DNA of 24,170 bases from a virus: the IMG/VR virus record IMGVR_UViG_3300025687_004724, positions 1 to 24,170 of that record; one strand, written 5' to 3'. Both the position numbers and the translations under genes were made by a program. Below the pieces are notes generated by a model. The model was not told the DNA's origin. It saw nothing but the letters and a program-made list of their open reading frames with translations, and searched no databases. Positions 6,873 to 12,990 of this stretch are shown here, in pieces; the stretch's first letter is position 1; each line of letters opens with the position of its first letter.

Positions 6873-6922
6873 AAAAAAAGATGATTTAGGGGCTTGACTT
6901 TTTCCTCGTTTTATGGTAGAAT
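6873..6922 (+). promoter_or_regulatory. Strong early promoter with A-tract UP-like element
   Basis: A run of seven A and GATGATTT (6873-6887) precede TTGACT (6894-6899), a 17-base spacer, and TAGAAT (6917-6922). The whole block from 6873 to 6923 is repeated with few changes at 23115-23165. It drives the small membrane peptide, both tRNAs and the SGNH hydrolase. Confidence 0.85.
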
Positions 6923-6955
6923 GTATATATTGATTGAGTGAAGGAATAAGTAATT

Positions 6956-7090
6956 ATGTTTCAGGTTATCCGTGATCTTAAGTCTGTTATGACTCCTGAA
7001 GAATTTCGTAACGAGATCTTCGGTGGTATCTTTTTCTTGATCGGGTTTCCGATTGTGTTTGCAGGTCTCTGGATTATTTCGCCTGTTTGA
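6956..7090 (+). CDS. Single-helix membrane peptide, 44 residues
   Basis: The ATG at 6956 has AAGGA at 6941-6945. After a short charged N-terminus (FQVIRDLKSVMTPEEFRNE) comes a hydrophobic segment from about residue 23 to 42 (FGGIFFLIGFPIVFAGLWII), long enough to span a membrane once. It is the first gene after the strong promoter at 6873-6922, so it is likely expressed early and highly. Small early membrane peptides in T4-like phages often act on the host envelope or superinfection, but I recognise no family here and do not assign a role. Confidence 0.7.
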   Translation: MFQVIRDLKSVMTPEEFRNEIFGGIFFLIGFPIVFAGLWIISPV

Positions 7091-7098
7091 AAGTTAAT

Positions 7099-7175
7099 GG
7101 TCCCGTAGCTCAGCAGGATAGAGCACGTGCCTTCTAAGCATGGGGTCAGAGGTTCGAGTCCTCTCGGGATCGCCA
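7099..7175 (+). tRNA. tRNA-Arg (anticodon UCU)
   Basis: A full cloverleaf: acceptor GGTCCCG/CGGGATC with one G-T pair, D-arm GCTC/GAGC, anticodon stem CGTGC/GCATG with loop CTTCTAA, T-stem AGAGG/CCTCT with loop TTCGAGT, and an encoded CCA at 7173-7175. The anticodon TCT (7133-7135) reads AGA, a codon used repeatedly in the phage genes here. Confidence 0.95.
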
Positions 7176-7190
7176 TCTCGGACCTTTAGC

Positions 7191-7267
7191 AGGGATATAG
7201 TCCAACAGGCAGAGACAGAGGACTTAAAATCCTTCCAGTGTGGGTTCGAATCCCACTATCCCTACCA
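7191..7267 (+). tRNA. tRNA-Leu-like (anticodon UAA) with a short variable loop
   Basis: Acceptor AGGGATA/TATCCCT (7 bp), T-stem GTGGG/CCCAC with loop TTCGAAT, anticodon stem GAGGA/TCCTT with loop CTTAAAA, encoded CCA at 7265-7267. The anticodon is TAA, which reads UUA (Leu). The variable region is only about five bases (CCAGT) and the total is 77 nt, whereas bacterial and T4 tRNA-Leu have a long variable arm. The charging identity is therefore less certain than the fold. It abuts the ribosome site of the next gene. Confidence 0.85.
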
Positions 7268-7279
7268 AGAGGAATATAT

Positions 7280-7696
7280 ATGTTAGAATGTTTGATTATT
7301 GGCGATAGTATCGCAGTCGGTACTAAGATGTTTGCTCCCACGGAATGTGTTTCGTATTCTAAGGGTGGGTGGAACACTTGGCAGTGGAATCAGAAGTGGG
7401 GCAAGACTCCGCTTGAAGCGAAGACGATTGTGATCAGTCTTGGAACGAACGACCATTCTGGTGTTAAAACCGAGAAAGAACTGATGAAGATTCGCACTCG
7501 TATTAAGATGGGAAATGTTGTTTGGATTATGCCTCCGTGTAATGCGAAGTTCTGCAAACCAGCAGTCAACGCTACAGTGAAGAGCATTGCTTACAACTAT
7601 GGAGATCGTATCATTGCTACGTCTTATGTTCAACCAGATGGTATCCATCCTTCATGGCGCGGATATAAGGAATTGGTGAGAAAGGCAGGACTTTAA
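7280..7696 (+). CDS. Small SGNH/GDSL-type hydrolase
   Basis: A 138-residue protein. The ATG at 7280 is chosen because AGAGGA (7268-7273) directly precedes it and the longer frame would run back into the tRNA. It shows the family blocks in order: IIGDSIAVG (residues 6-14, nucleophile Ser in GDS), LGTNDHSG (block III Asn) and DGIHPSWRGY (block V, catalytic Asp and His). The block II glycine may be in SYSKGGW. It is shorter than most SGNH esterases (about 200). These enzymes remove acyl or acetyl groups from glycans or lipids; for a phage a surface-sugar deacetylase is plausible, but the substrate is unknown. It ends in a TAATG overlap with the next gene. Confidence 0.85.
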   Translation: MLECLIIGDSIAVGTKMFAPTECVSYSKGGWNTWQWNQKWGKTPLEAKTIVISLGTNDHSGVKTEKELMKIRTRIKMGNVVWIMPPCNAKFCKPAVNATVKSIAYNYGDRIIATSYVQPDGIHPSWRGYKELVRKAGL

Positions 7697-8262
7697 TGTA
7701 TGTAAAGATAGGACCATATAAGAATTGGTTTGGTCCATTCCAACTGGCTGAAAAGATCCTGTTCTGGAAGGACAAGGAAGATGATGCGGTCTACGATCTG
7801 GGAGAGAAGATTAGCGAAACTTTCATCGACGATTTTCTTTTCTGGATTGACAGCAAGAAGAAGCGCACCAAAAAGGTTCGTATCGACAAGTTTGACACTT
7901 GGAGCATGGACCGCACTCTTGCTGTGATCATTCTGCCCATGCTCAAGCAACTCAAGGCAACCAACCATGGCGCACCCTTTGTTGATGACAAGGATGTACC
8001 CAAGCACTTGAAGTCAACTAGCGCACCAGAACTTACACGGGAAGAAAAAGACTGTGGTGCTACTGATGCGTTTCATTTTGAACGTTGGAACTGGGTCATG
8101 GACGAAATGATCTGGGCATTTGAACAGATCGTGAATGACAGCAAAGAGCATCTCTATTTTGAAGATGGCACTCTTGATGTAGAAGGGTGTAAGGCATACA
8201 ACAAGCGTATTGACAACGGCACCCGACTGTTTGGTGTTTACTTCCGCGGATTGTGGGACTAA
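7696..8262 (+). CDS. Conserved phage protein of unknown function, 188 residues
   Basis: Starts in the TAATG overlap with the SGNH stop. The sequence has a pattern I associate with uncharacterised proteins of marine T4-like phages: KVRIDKFDTWSMDRTLAVIILPMLKQLK around residues 60-85, a following HGAPFVDDKDVP, and FHFERWNWVMDEMIWAFEQI in the second half. Aromatic residues and charged helices dominate, with no signal or membrane segment. It appears well conserved, which suggests a structural or assembly role, but nothing in the sequence proves this. Confidence 0.85.
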   Translation: MYVKIGPYKNWFGPFQLAEKILFWKDKEDDAVYDLGEKISETFIDDFLFWIDSKKKRTKKVRIDKFDTWSMDRTLAVIILPMLKQLKATNHGAPFVDDKDVPKHLKSTSAPELTREEKDCGATDAFHFERWNWVMDEMIWAFEQIVNDSKEHLYFEDGTLDVEGCKAYNKRIDNGTRLFGVYFRGLWD

Positions 8263-8268
8263 AATATT

Positions 8269-9729
8269 ATGCCAGCAATTTCTAGAGAGATAATCTCTGA
8301 CAACTTTGTAGGGATCAACTTACCTGAAGGTGACTCTTATGATAAGTCGCAATTGGCAGATAAGATCGACAGGTGGAAATATTATCTGGTTGAAAAATGC
8401 TCTGCTAAGAAAGGCGACCGGATTATAATCGGAATTTCCGCTATCTCAGTAGATTTTGTTGCACTATGCTTTGCTGCATTCGAACTTTCTTTGGTCTTGG
8501 TTGTTGCTGCGGATGAACCAATCCGATCAGTTGCTGATAAAACAATTGTTAATCCCAAAACCACCAAGTTGCTGCCTATCGACATTCTGATCTGGGAAAG
8601 TATTCCGGAAGAAGGTGATGAGGTGCTGAGTGCATCAAGGAAATTCAATTTCTATAAACAAAACTGCAGGATTTACAAGAGTCTTGGTGATTTCTACAGA
8701 ACAGAATTTCCAGAAGATCTGGGTCATGCTCCGTCTATAATGCCAGACGAAAATGATCTGTTAATGCTAACAACAAGCAGCGGATCGACTGGGACTGCCA
8801 AACTTGTTGAACACACTCACAAATTCTTCAGATCTCTGTGCGAACGCAACTCTAAAGAATTTTCCGGTAACATTGTGCATTGCAACAACATGCACCATGG
8901 TAGCAGTTTGAGCGTATTCTATTTACCTTCATTGATTAGTGATGACATAACAACGCATTATTTTATACCTTGTTATGAGAATCACTACGATCGTTTTGCT
9001 AGGGACATCAAGGGTATTGATCTGAATCACCTTTCTGTACCGTATATTAAATTCGTGGAAGGTGTTCTTGATGCATTCGTGGAAGAGGATGCTAAGTTTC
9101 CTAACATGCGATTGTCTTTGCTGACGTATGTTCCTTCGTTTTGCAAGAAATTTATTGAAGAAGGGTATATTGCTGAGGTCGAAAGTATCTTTGGTTCGAA
9201 TGAAACTGCTGGTCCAGTTTTTCTGTCGAGAATTAATTCTGAGAACATGAGTAATTATGACAATCGTTTGTTTTATAAACCAGATTCTTTCTATGACATC
9301 ACATTAGATGATGGAGAACTTAGTGTTAAACTCCCTCATTATGAGAAGACAATCAAAACAAATGATTTGTTCTCTTATGATGGTGATTCTTACCGACATA
9401 TGGGTCGTTCGGATCTCGTGAGAATTAATGATGTGACTGTCGATTTTGAGTTCTTTAACAATCTATCACAACAATATCGTAATGACATAATTATTACTAC
9501 TGATGGAATTGAGAATAAAATTTATTTGGTTGTCCAGAGGGATTCTATACTACACAAAAGTATGGAAATGCCCGAATTAATACGGCAATTAGACACAAAG
9601 ATACGAGTATACTATTCTACGGATCGTTTGCAAATAGATAAATACGTTGTTGAGGATTTCTCTGTTTTTTACAGTGGAGTCAAAATAGATAAAGAACTTA
9701 TTAGAGAGTATTTTAAACAACATGTTTAG
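8269..9729 (+). CDS. ANL-superfamily adenylate-forming enzyme (acyl-CoA synthetase / adenylation-domain type)
   Basis: A 486-residue enzyme predicted to activate a carboxylate with ATP as an acyl-AMP, and possibly pass it to a thiol or amine. ANL motifs appear in order: the ATP loop LTTSSGSTGTAKLVEHTH (residues 167-184), FGSNETAG (308-315) in place of YGxTE, the TGD-like TNDLFSYDGD (364-373), the hinge GRSDLVRIND (379-388) and a C-terminal lysine motif GVKIDKEL (470-477). It is slightly shorter than typical ligases (500-550), and the core around residues 190-300 is divergent, so substrate cannot be read. No carrier protein or condensation domain is fused. The first 50 residues are unusual. 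It heads the accessory block, followed by overlapping genes. Function class is fairly firm; substrate and acceptor are unknown. Confidence 0.88.
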   Translation: MPAISREIISDNFVGINLPEGDSYDKSQLADKIDRWKYYLVEKCSAKKGDRIIIGISAISVDFVALCFAAFELSLVLVVAADEPIRSVADKTIVNPKTTKLLPIDILIWESIPEEGDEVLSASRKFNFYKQNCRIYKSLGDFYRTEFPEDLGHAPSIMPDENDLLMLTTSSGSTGTAKLVEHTHKFFRSLCERNSKEFSGNIVHCNNMHHGSSLSVFYLPSLISDDITTHYFIPCYENHYDRFARDIKGIDLNHLSVPYIKFVEGVLDAFVEEDAKFPNMRLSLLTYVPSFCKKFIEEGYIAEVESIFGSNETAGPVFLSRINSENMSNYDNRLFYKPDSFYDITLDDGELSVKLPHYEKTIKTNDLFSYDGDSYRHMGRSDLVRINDVTVDFEFFNNLSQQYRNDIIITTDGIENKIYLVVQRDSILHKSMEMPELIRQLDTKIRVYYSTDRLQIDKYVVEDFSVFYSGVKIDKELIREYFKQHV

Positions 9730-10000
9730 CAAACATCTAGAGAAAAGTAAAGAAACATATATAAGTCATCTAATTTGGGCAATCCTTGCTAGTCTTAGAT
9801 TGCTTTGGGCAGCGATTGCTAGTCTTATTCATGGGTTCTTTCCGAATCTGTTTCCTGGGACAGCAGCGAAGACAGTGATTGACCTATACCACAAACGTCT
9901 AGTCAATCATCCCAATAAAGAATACCAAAAATATATTGATTTCTACGAGAAAAAATATGAAAGAAGAATTAATTCGAAGATTGACTCTGATGCACACTAA
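9722..10000 (+). CDS. DUF6356-like small membrane-associated protein
   Basis: A 92-residue protein whose start overlaps the end of the adenylating-enzyme gene by eight bases. It begins MFSKHLEKSKETYISHLIWAI, then LLWAAIASLIHGFFPNLFP and GTAAKTVIDLYHKRL. This matches the pattern of DUF6356: HL..ETY..H, a hydrophobic region, an IHxxxP turn and a TA/TASxTI helix before a basic end. That family occurs in alphaproteobacteria and marine phages and is uncharacterised. Two hydrophobic helices (about 16-40) suggest membrane contact. Link to the adenylating enzyme is by overlap only. Confidence 0.7.
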   Translation: MFSKHLEKSKETYISHLIWAILASLRLLWAAIASLIHGFFPNLFPGTAAKTVIDLYHKRLVNHPNKEYQKYIDFYEKKYERRINSKIDSDAH

Positions 10001-10112
10001 TCTTATGAATGAGGCAACAGAGGCAAGAACACGAGGAGGAACAATGGCGATGAAAATCGGTTCTCGTGCGAAGTTGATTAAAGAAACCATTGACTTTCTC
10101 GAAAAAATATAG
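9957..10112 (+). CDS. Small helical protein, 51 residues
   Basis: An ATG at 9957 inside the 3' end of the DUF6356-like gene (44-base overlap) opens a frame ending at TAG 10110-10112. The product is basic and amphipathic, KEELIRRLTLMHTNLMNEATEARTRG then KIGSRAKLIKETIDFLEKI, consistent with two helices. No motif or family is recognised. The following promoter -10 starts directly after its stop codon. Coding is supported by the uninterrupted frame and by its filling the gap, not by homology. Confidence 0.6.
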   Translation: MKEELIRRLTLMHTNLMNEATEARTRGGTMAMKIGSRAKLIKETIDFLEKI

Positions 10113-10120
10113 TATAAATA
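10090..10120 (+). promoter_or_regulatory. Composite sigma70-like / TATAAATA late-type promoter
   Basis: TTGACT (10090-10095), a 17-base spacer, then TATAAATA (10113-10120), which is both a good -10 and a perfect T4 late core. The ATG of the next gene is at 10127, so a transcript from here would have almost no leader. Confidence 0.65.
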
Positions 10121-10126
10121 TTTTTA

Positions 10127-10690
10127 ATGCAGTTTGTAAAGACCATAGACACAGACATTTTGAGTTCTAGATTGAAGGCAGAGGTCTATCAACTTCTGAA
10201 CGAGCATCAACTACTTGAAAAGACACAAGTGAGTCTGACCAGCATAAATGGCGACAATAATTGGGATGAGTCGACGGGAAAACTTCACTCGCTCTCTCAT
10301 GAAGAGAAATCCTACTCTAAACTAAACGTCGCGCTGACTGACACATACATCGCAGAACTTCTAGCAAGATATCCAGAGTATTATCGTTGGCGACTTCTGC
10401 GGATAAATCCACGTTCATGCTATAGCATACACACAGACAAACTATTAGGGAATACCATGAACGTTCGTCTTCACATTCCTGTGGTTACGAACGATAATGC
10501 ATTTCTATGTTTTTTCTCTCAACGTCCCGTCGGGAGTTCTACGCAAATGGTGCGATATGAGCATCTTTCAGAGGGTAAAAGTTATCGCGTGAACACCACC
10601 GGATTTCATACTGCAGTAAATCATGGACTCGAACCAAGATACCACATAGTGGGAGTTAAGTATGAAGATAGCGATAACTGGTCACTCTAG
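10127..10690 (+). CDS. Aspartyl/asparaginyl beta-hydroxylase-like 2OG-Fe(II) oxygenase
   Basis: A 187-residue protein. The C-terminal half has the iron and 2-oxoglutarate signature of the Asp/Asn hydroxylase (AspH-like) branch: RINPRSCYSIHTD with His102 and Asp104, RLHIPVVTNDNAF, then NTTGFHTAVNHG with His161, and EPRYHIVGV with Arg171 as the expected 2OG-binding arginine. The N-terminal 80 residues are a helical lead-in. Such enzymes hydroxylate amino-acid side chains or free amino acids using O2 and 2OG, releasing succinate. It overlaps the SDR start by 29 bases, so the two are co-translated. Substrate is unknown. A role in modifying the product of the neighbouring adenylating enzyme is a guess from context. 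Confidence 0.78.
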   Translation: MQFVKTIDTDILSSRLKAEVYQLLNEHQLLEKTQVSLTSINGDNNWDESTGKLHSLSHEEKSYSKLNVALTDTYIAELLARYPEYYRWRLLRINPRSCYSIHTDKLLGNTMNVRLHIPVVTNDNAFLCFFSQRPVGSSTQMVRYEHLSEGKSYRVNTTGFHTAVNHGLEPRYHIVGVKYEDSDNWSL

Positions 10691-11201
10691 TGGCATAGGT
10701 AAAGCAATCGCCGACGCATATCCCTTGGTGGTTGGATTTAGTCGTGGAAACGGATATGATATATCTGATCCAAAAACAATCGATAGAATTCTAGAAGAGA
10801 TCGATGACTGTGATGTGTTCGTAAACAATGCACACAGTGGTAATGCGCAACTTCAAATCTTTCAGAAACTATTGAAGAAGTGGCGTGATGATAATACCAA
10901 GACGATCGTCAACATCAACAGCAAAACCATCTATAACAAACCAAACAATCGGCAGTATACGACCGAAAAGAAATTCCTGAGATCTGCTGCGATCGATGCT
11001 ATCAATGACATAGAACGAAAGTGTCGTGTCATCAACATCAATGTTGGATATGTTACCACTAGTAGAGTTTCTCATTTGATCGGGAAACAACCGATGTTAT
11101 TCCCAGAAGAAATAGCAACCATGATCAAGTGGTGCATAGATAAACCTCTAAACATAGAGGTCGGAGAATTATCCGTTTGGTCGAAAGATATTATGGTTTG
11201 A
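10662..11201 (+). CDS. Short-chain dehydrogenase/reductase (SDR)
   Basis: A 179-residue, compact SDR. The nucleotide-binding TGHSSGIG (residues 6-13, TGxxxGxG), the NNAHSG element (55-60), Ser87 in NINSKT and the YxxxK pair Tyr99/Lys103 (QYTTEK) are all present, so an active NAD(P)-dependent oxidoreductase is likely. It is about 60-70 residues shorter than classical SDRs; the substrate-binding region after Lys103 is reduced. It overlaps the upstream 2OG oxygenase by 29 bases. Its stop overlaps the end of the convergent protease gene by 11 bases. Substrate unknown; a sugar, polyol or hydroxy acid would all fit. Confidence 0.85.
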   Translation: MKIAITGHSSGIGKAIADAYPLVVGFSRGNGYDISDPKTIDRILEEIDDCDVFVNNAHSGNAQLQIFQKLLKKWRDDNTKTIVNINSKTIYNKPNNRQYTTEKKFLRSAAIDAINDIERKCRVININVGYVTTSRVSHLIGKQPMLFPEEIATMIKWCIDKPLNIEVGELSVWSKDIMV

Positions 11202-12912
11202 AAGCTGTTGTTATGCCGGTTCGCGCATTACTTACTCCGGAAGTGGATCTTTCTGTCTCTAATGCTGCAGCAAGATCAGAATCATAACTATAATCTGTAG
11301 AGTCTCTGTCTGGGTCTGTAGCAAAAAAGAACATTGGGTTGGAATATTCTACCCCAGATGTAGAAGTTTGCTTCACTTTAAATTTTACAACTTCGAGCGT
11401 CTTACCTTCGGGCAGTGGTATATTTGGTTTGGTAATTGTTACCGCTGCTGTTGATGCATCCAACGCAACGAATTCTTCATACTTTAATCTAATATCTTCG
11501 TCTAACCATACCAACTCATATGAACACGGTTCCCCGAATGGGTCAATAGATCCTTCGAAATTGTAATTATAGACATTATATGTTATTTCGGTAAGATCGC
11601 CGTTGAAGTATCCCAGATACAAGTTAATGTTCAAAGTATCCAACGGCACAGAACCATCAATCAAGTGAACCATTCTATTTGCGTCTACGAATTTTTCTGT
11701 GTCCAACAACAGAATGTTTTGTGTAGAATCATTTATCAGAATTTGTAAGATCGACACTGGAGTCTGAAGCGATGGAGCGACTGCCATAATAGCAGAGGCA
11801 GCGCCTGTGACATATGCTGCTGATGCAGAGGTACCAGTCGGTCTGATATAGTTTCCATCATAATTCGCAACAGTTACCTCGACACCAGGAGCAAAGATGT
11901 CAACGAGTTGACCGAAGTTAGAGTCTACTTGCACCGCCGAGAAATTGTTGAAACCTGCAGCGATATCGTCGATGTCAGACGCAGCGACTGTAATTACATT
12001 CGGCAATCCAGCAGGGGTATAGTTCTCCACATTATCACCGAAGTTACCTGCTGCCGCGACAACAGTTACACCGGAATCAATCAATCGCTGAAACTTTTCA
12101 TCTAGATAGAAACTCTTTGTTGCCACCCACGAACAGTTTACAACTCTTGGTGTGCTAGGATCTGCGTCGTGATGTGCTCGAATCGCATCCAATGCTTGAC
12201 CAACTTCTAATAGAGAAGGTTTTTCAGAACCATCAAAAATCTTGACACTCATCAACTTCACATAATGCTGAAGTCCGGTGTTTACGCCAGCAACAGCAGA
12301 TGCCATAGCAGTGCCGTGACCAGTTGTATCAGCGAACGACTCAGCATATTTCTCTAGTGTGAAGAACTGAACCTTCTCTGTGTTGGGATCGCTAAATTCT
12401 ACATGGTCGAAATTTATACCTGAGTCCACGATAAAGACTTCAGGTTTTGTCTTGTAATCTGATTCTGCGATTTTGCGAAATTCCGTTGGGAGTGGTCTGA
12501 ATCTACCAGCAATACGCAGTCTTGCCCAATTAGCATTTTCATCGGCAAGAGTTACTGGCGAACCTTCAATCTCAGACATCAATTTGACAGGTGCATTGGC
12601 AGGATCCATTTTACCCGCGACTGCATCATACAGAGATAGGGGATCTTCCGTTGCGACGATATATGTGCCATCACCGAAATCCTGCACCACAACCAATTCC
12701 ACAGTCAGTGCGCTGATGTCAGCAGTTCTAATTATAAATTCCTCAGCACCTTCGCCGGAAACTGCTACAGAAACAACCGAATTATCCATCTTGATGGTGG
12801 TTAGAAGCGAGATCGGTGTGTTGATAGTCTCGCTGCCCGATGGTGTCAACCCACATTTGTTTGCGAATGCAGTACAAGCAGCAGCATCAGCGAATGTTAC
12901 AATATATTCCAT
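11191..12912 (-). CDS. Subtilisin-like serine protease (S8 family), reverse strand
   Basis: A 573-residue protein, the only clear minus-strand gene. The catalytic triad is intact: Asp163 (FIVDSGINFDH), His199 (DTTGHGTAMASAVAG) and Ser362 (PTGTSASAAYVTG), with oxyanion Asn290 (AAAGNFGDN). The first 140 residues are not protease-like and contain no signal peptide; they may be a pro-domain or virion-attachment region. About 190 residues after the catalytic domain look beta-rich, with a TSTSGVEYSNPMFF segment, and may be a beta-sandwich. The gene is preceded on its own strand by TATAAATA (12954-12947) and AAGGA, suggesting late expression and a virion or lysis-stage role. A virion-associated protease is my best guess; a virion assembly protease or host-directed protease cannot be excluded. 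Confidence 0.9.
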   Translation of the reverse strand: MEYIVTFADAAACTAFANKCGLTPSGSETINTPISLLTTIKMDNSVVSVAVSGEGAEEFIIRTADISALTVELVVVQDFGDGTYIVATEDPLSLYDAVAGKMDPANAPVKLMSEIEGSPVTLADENANWARLRIAGRFRPLPTEFRKIAESDYKTKPEVFIVDSGINFDHVEFSDPNTEKVQFFTLEKYAESFADTTGHGTAMASAVAGVNTGLQHYVKLMSVKIFDGSEKPSLLEVGQALDAIRAHHDADPSTPRVVNCSWVATKSFYLDEKFQRLIDSGVTVVAAAGNFGDNVENYTPAGLPNVITVAASDIDDIAAGFNNFSAVQVDSNFGQLVDIFAPGVEVTVANYDGNYIRPTGTSASAAYVTGAASAIMAVAPSLQTPVSILQILINDSTQNILLLDTEKFVDANRMVHLIDGSVPLDTLNINLYLGYFNGDLTEITYNVYNYNFEGSIDPFGEPCSYELVWLDEDIRLKYEEFVALDASTAAVTITKPNIPLPEGKTLEVVKFKVKQTSTSGVEYSNPMFFFATDPDRDSTDYSYDSDLAAALETERSTSGVSNARTGITTAFKP

Positions 12913-12946
12913 TAAGAGTTTCCTTGTTTATGGAGGTTTGTCCTAT

Positions 12947-12954
12947 TATTTATA
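12947..12954 (-). promoter_or_regulatory. Late-type promoter core (TATAAATA) for the protease gene
   Basis: Reads TATAAATA on the minus strand (TATTTATA on the plus strand), 35 bases upstream of the protease ATG (12912). No -35 box is visible, as expected for T4-type late promoters read with phage gp55-like sigma and the sliding clamp. A ribosome site AAGGA follows on the same strand. Confidence 0.65.
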
Positions 12955-12958
12955 ATGG

Positions 12959-12966
12959 TATAAATA
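12959..12966 (+). promoter_or_regulatory. Late-type promoter core (TATAAATA) for the PP-loop gene
   Basis: A perfect TATAAATA with no recognisable -35 box. The expected start is near 12973, followed by GAGGT (12976-12980) and the ATG at 12991. It is separated by only four bases from the opposite-strand copy at 12947-12954. Confidence 0.65.
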
Positions 12967-12990
12967 TGAGCAAGCGAGGTAAATTCTGTA

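Noticed and set aside
6960-7380. Minus-strand ORFs across the tRNA region
   Set aside because: They run through the tRNA genes and the membrane peptide and contain the usual spurious reading frame of a tRNA complement (for example GLEPLTPCLE and GRDSGIRTHTG).
10127-11201. Treating the oxygenase and SDR as one broken gene
   Set aside because: Each has its own start, complete motif set and different frame; the 29-base overlap is ordinary coupling.
11339-12955. Plus-strand ORFs opposite the protease (for example 12473-12955)
   Set aside because: They are shadows of a strongly conserved subtilase on the minus strand and resemble no protein.
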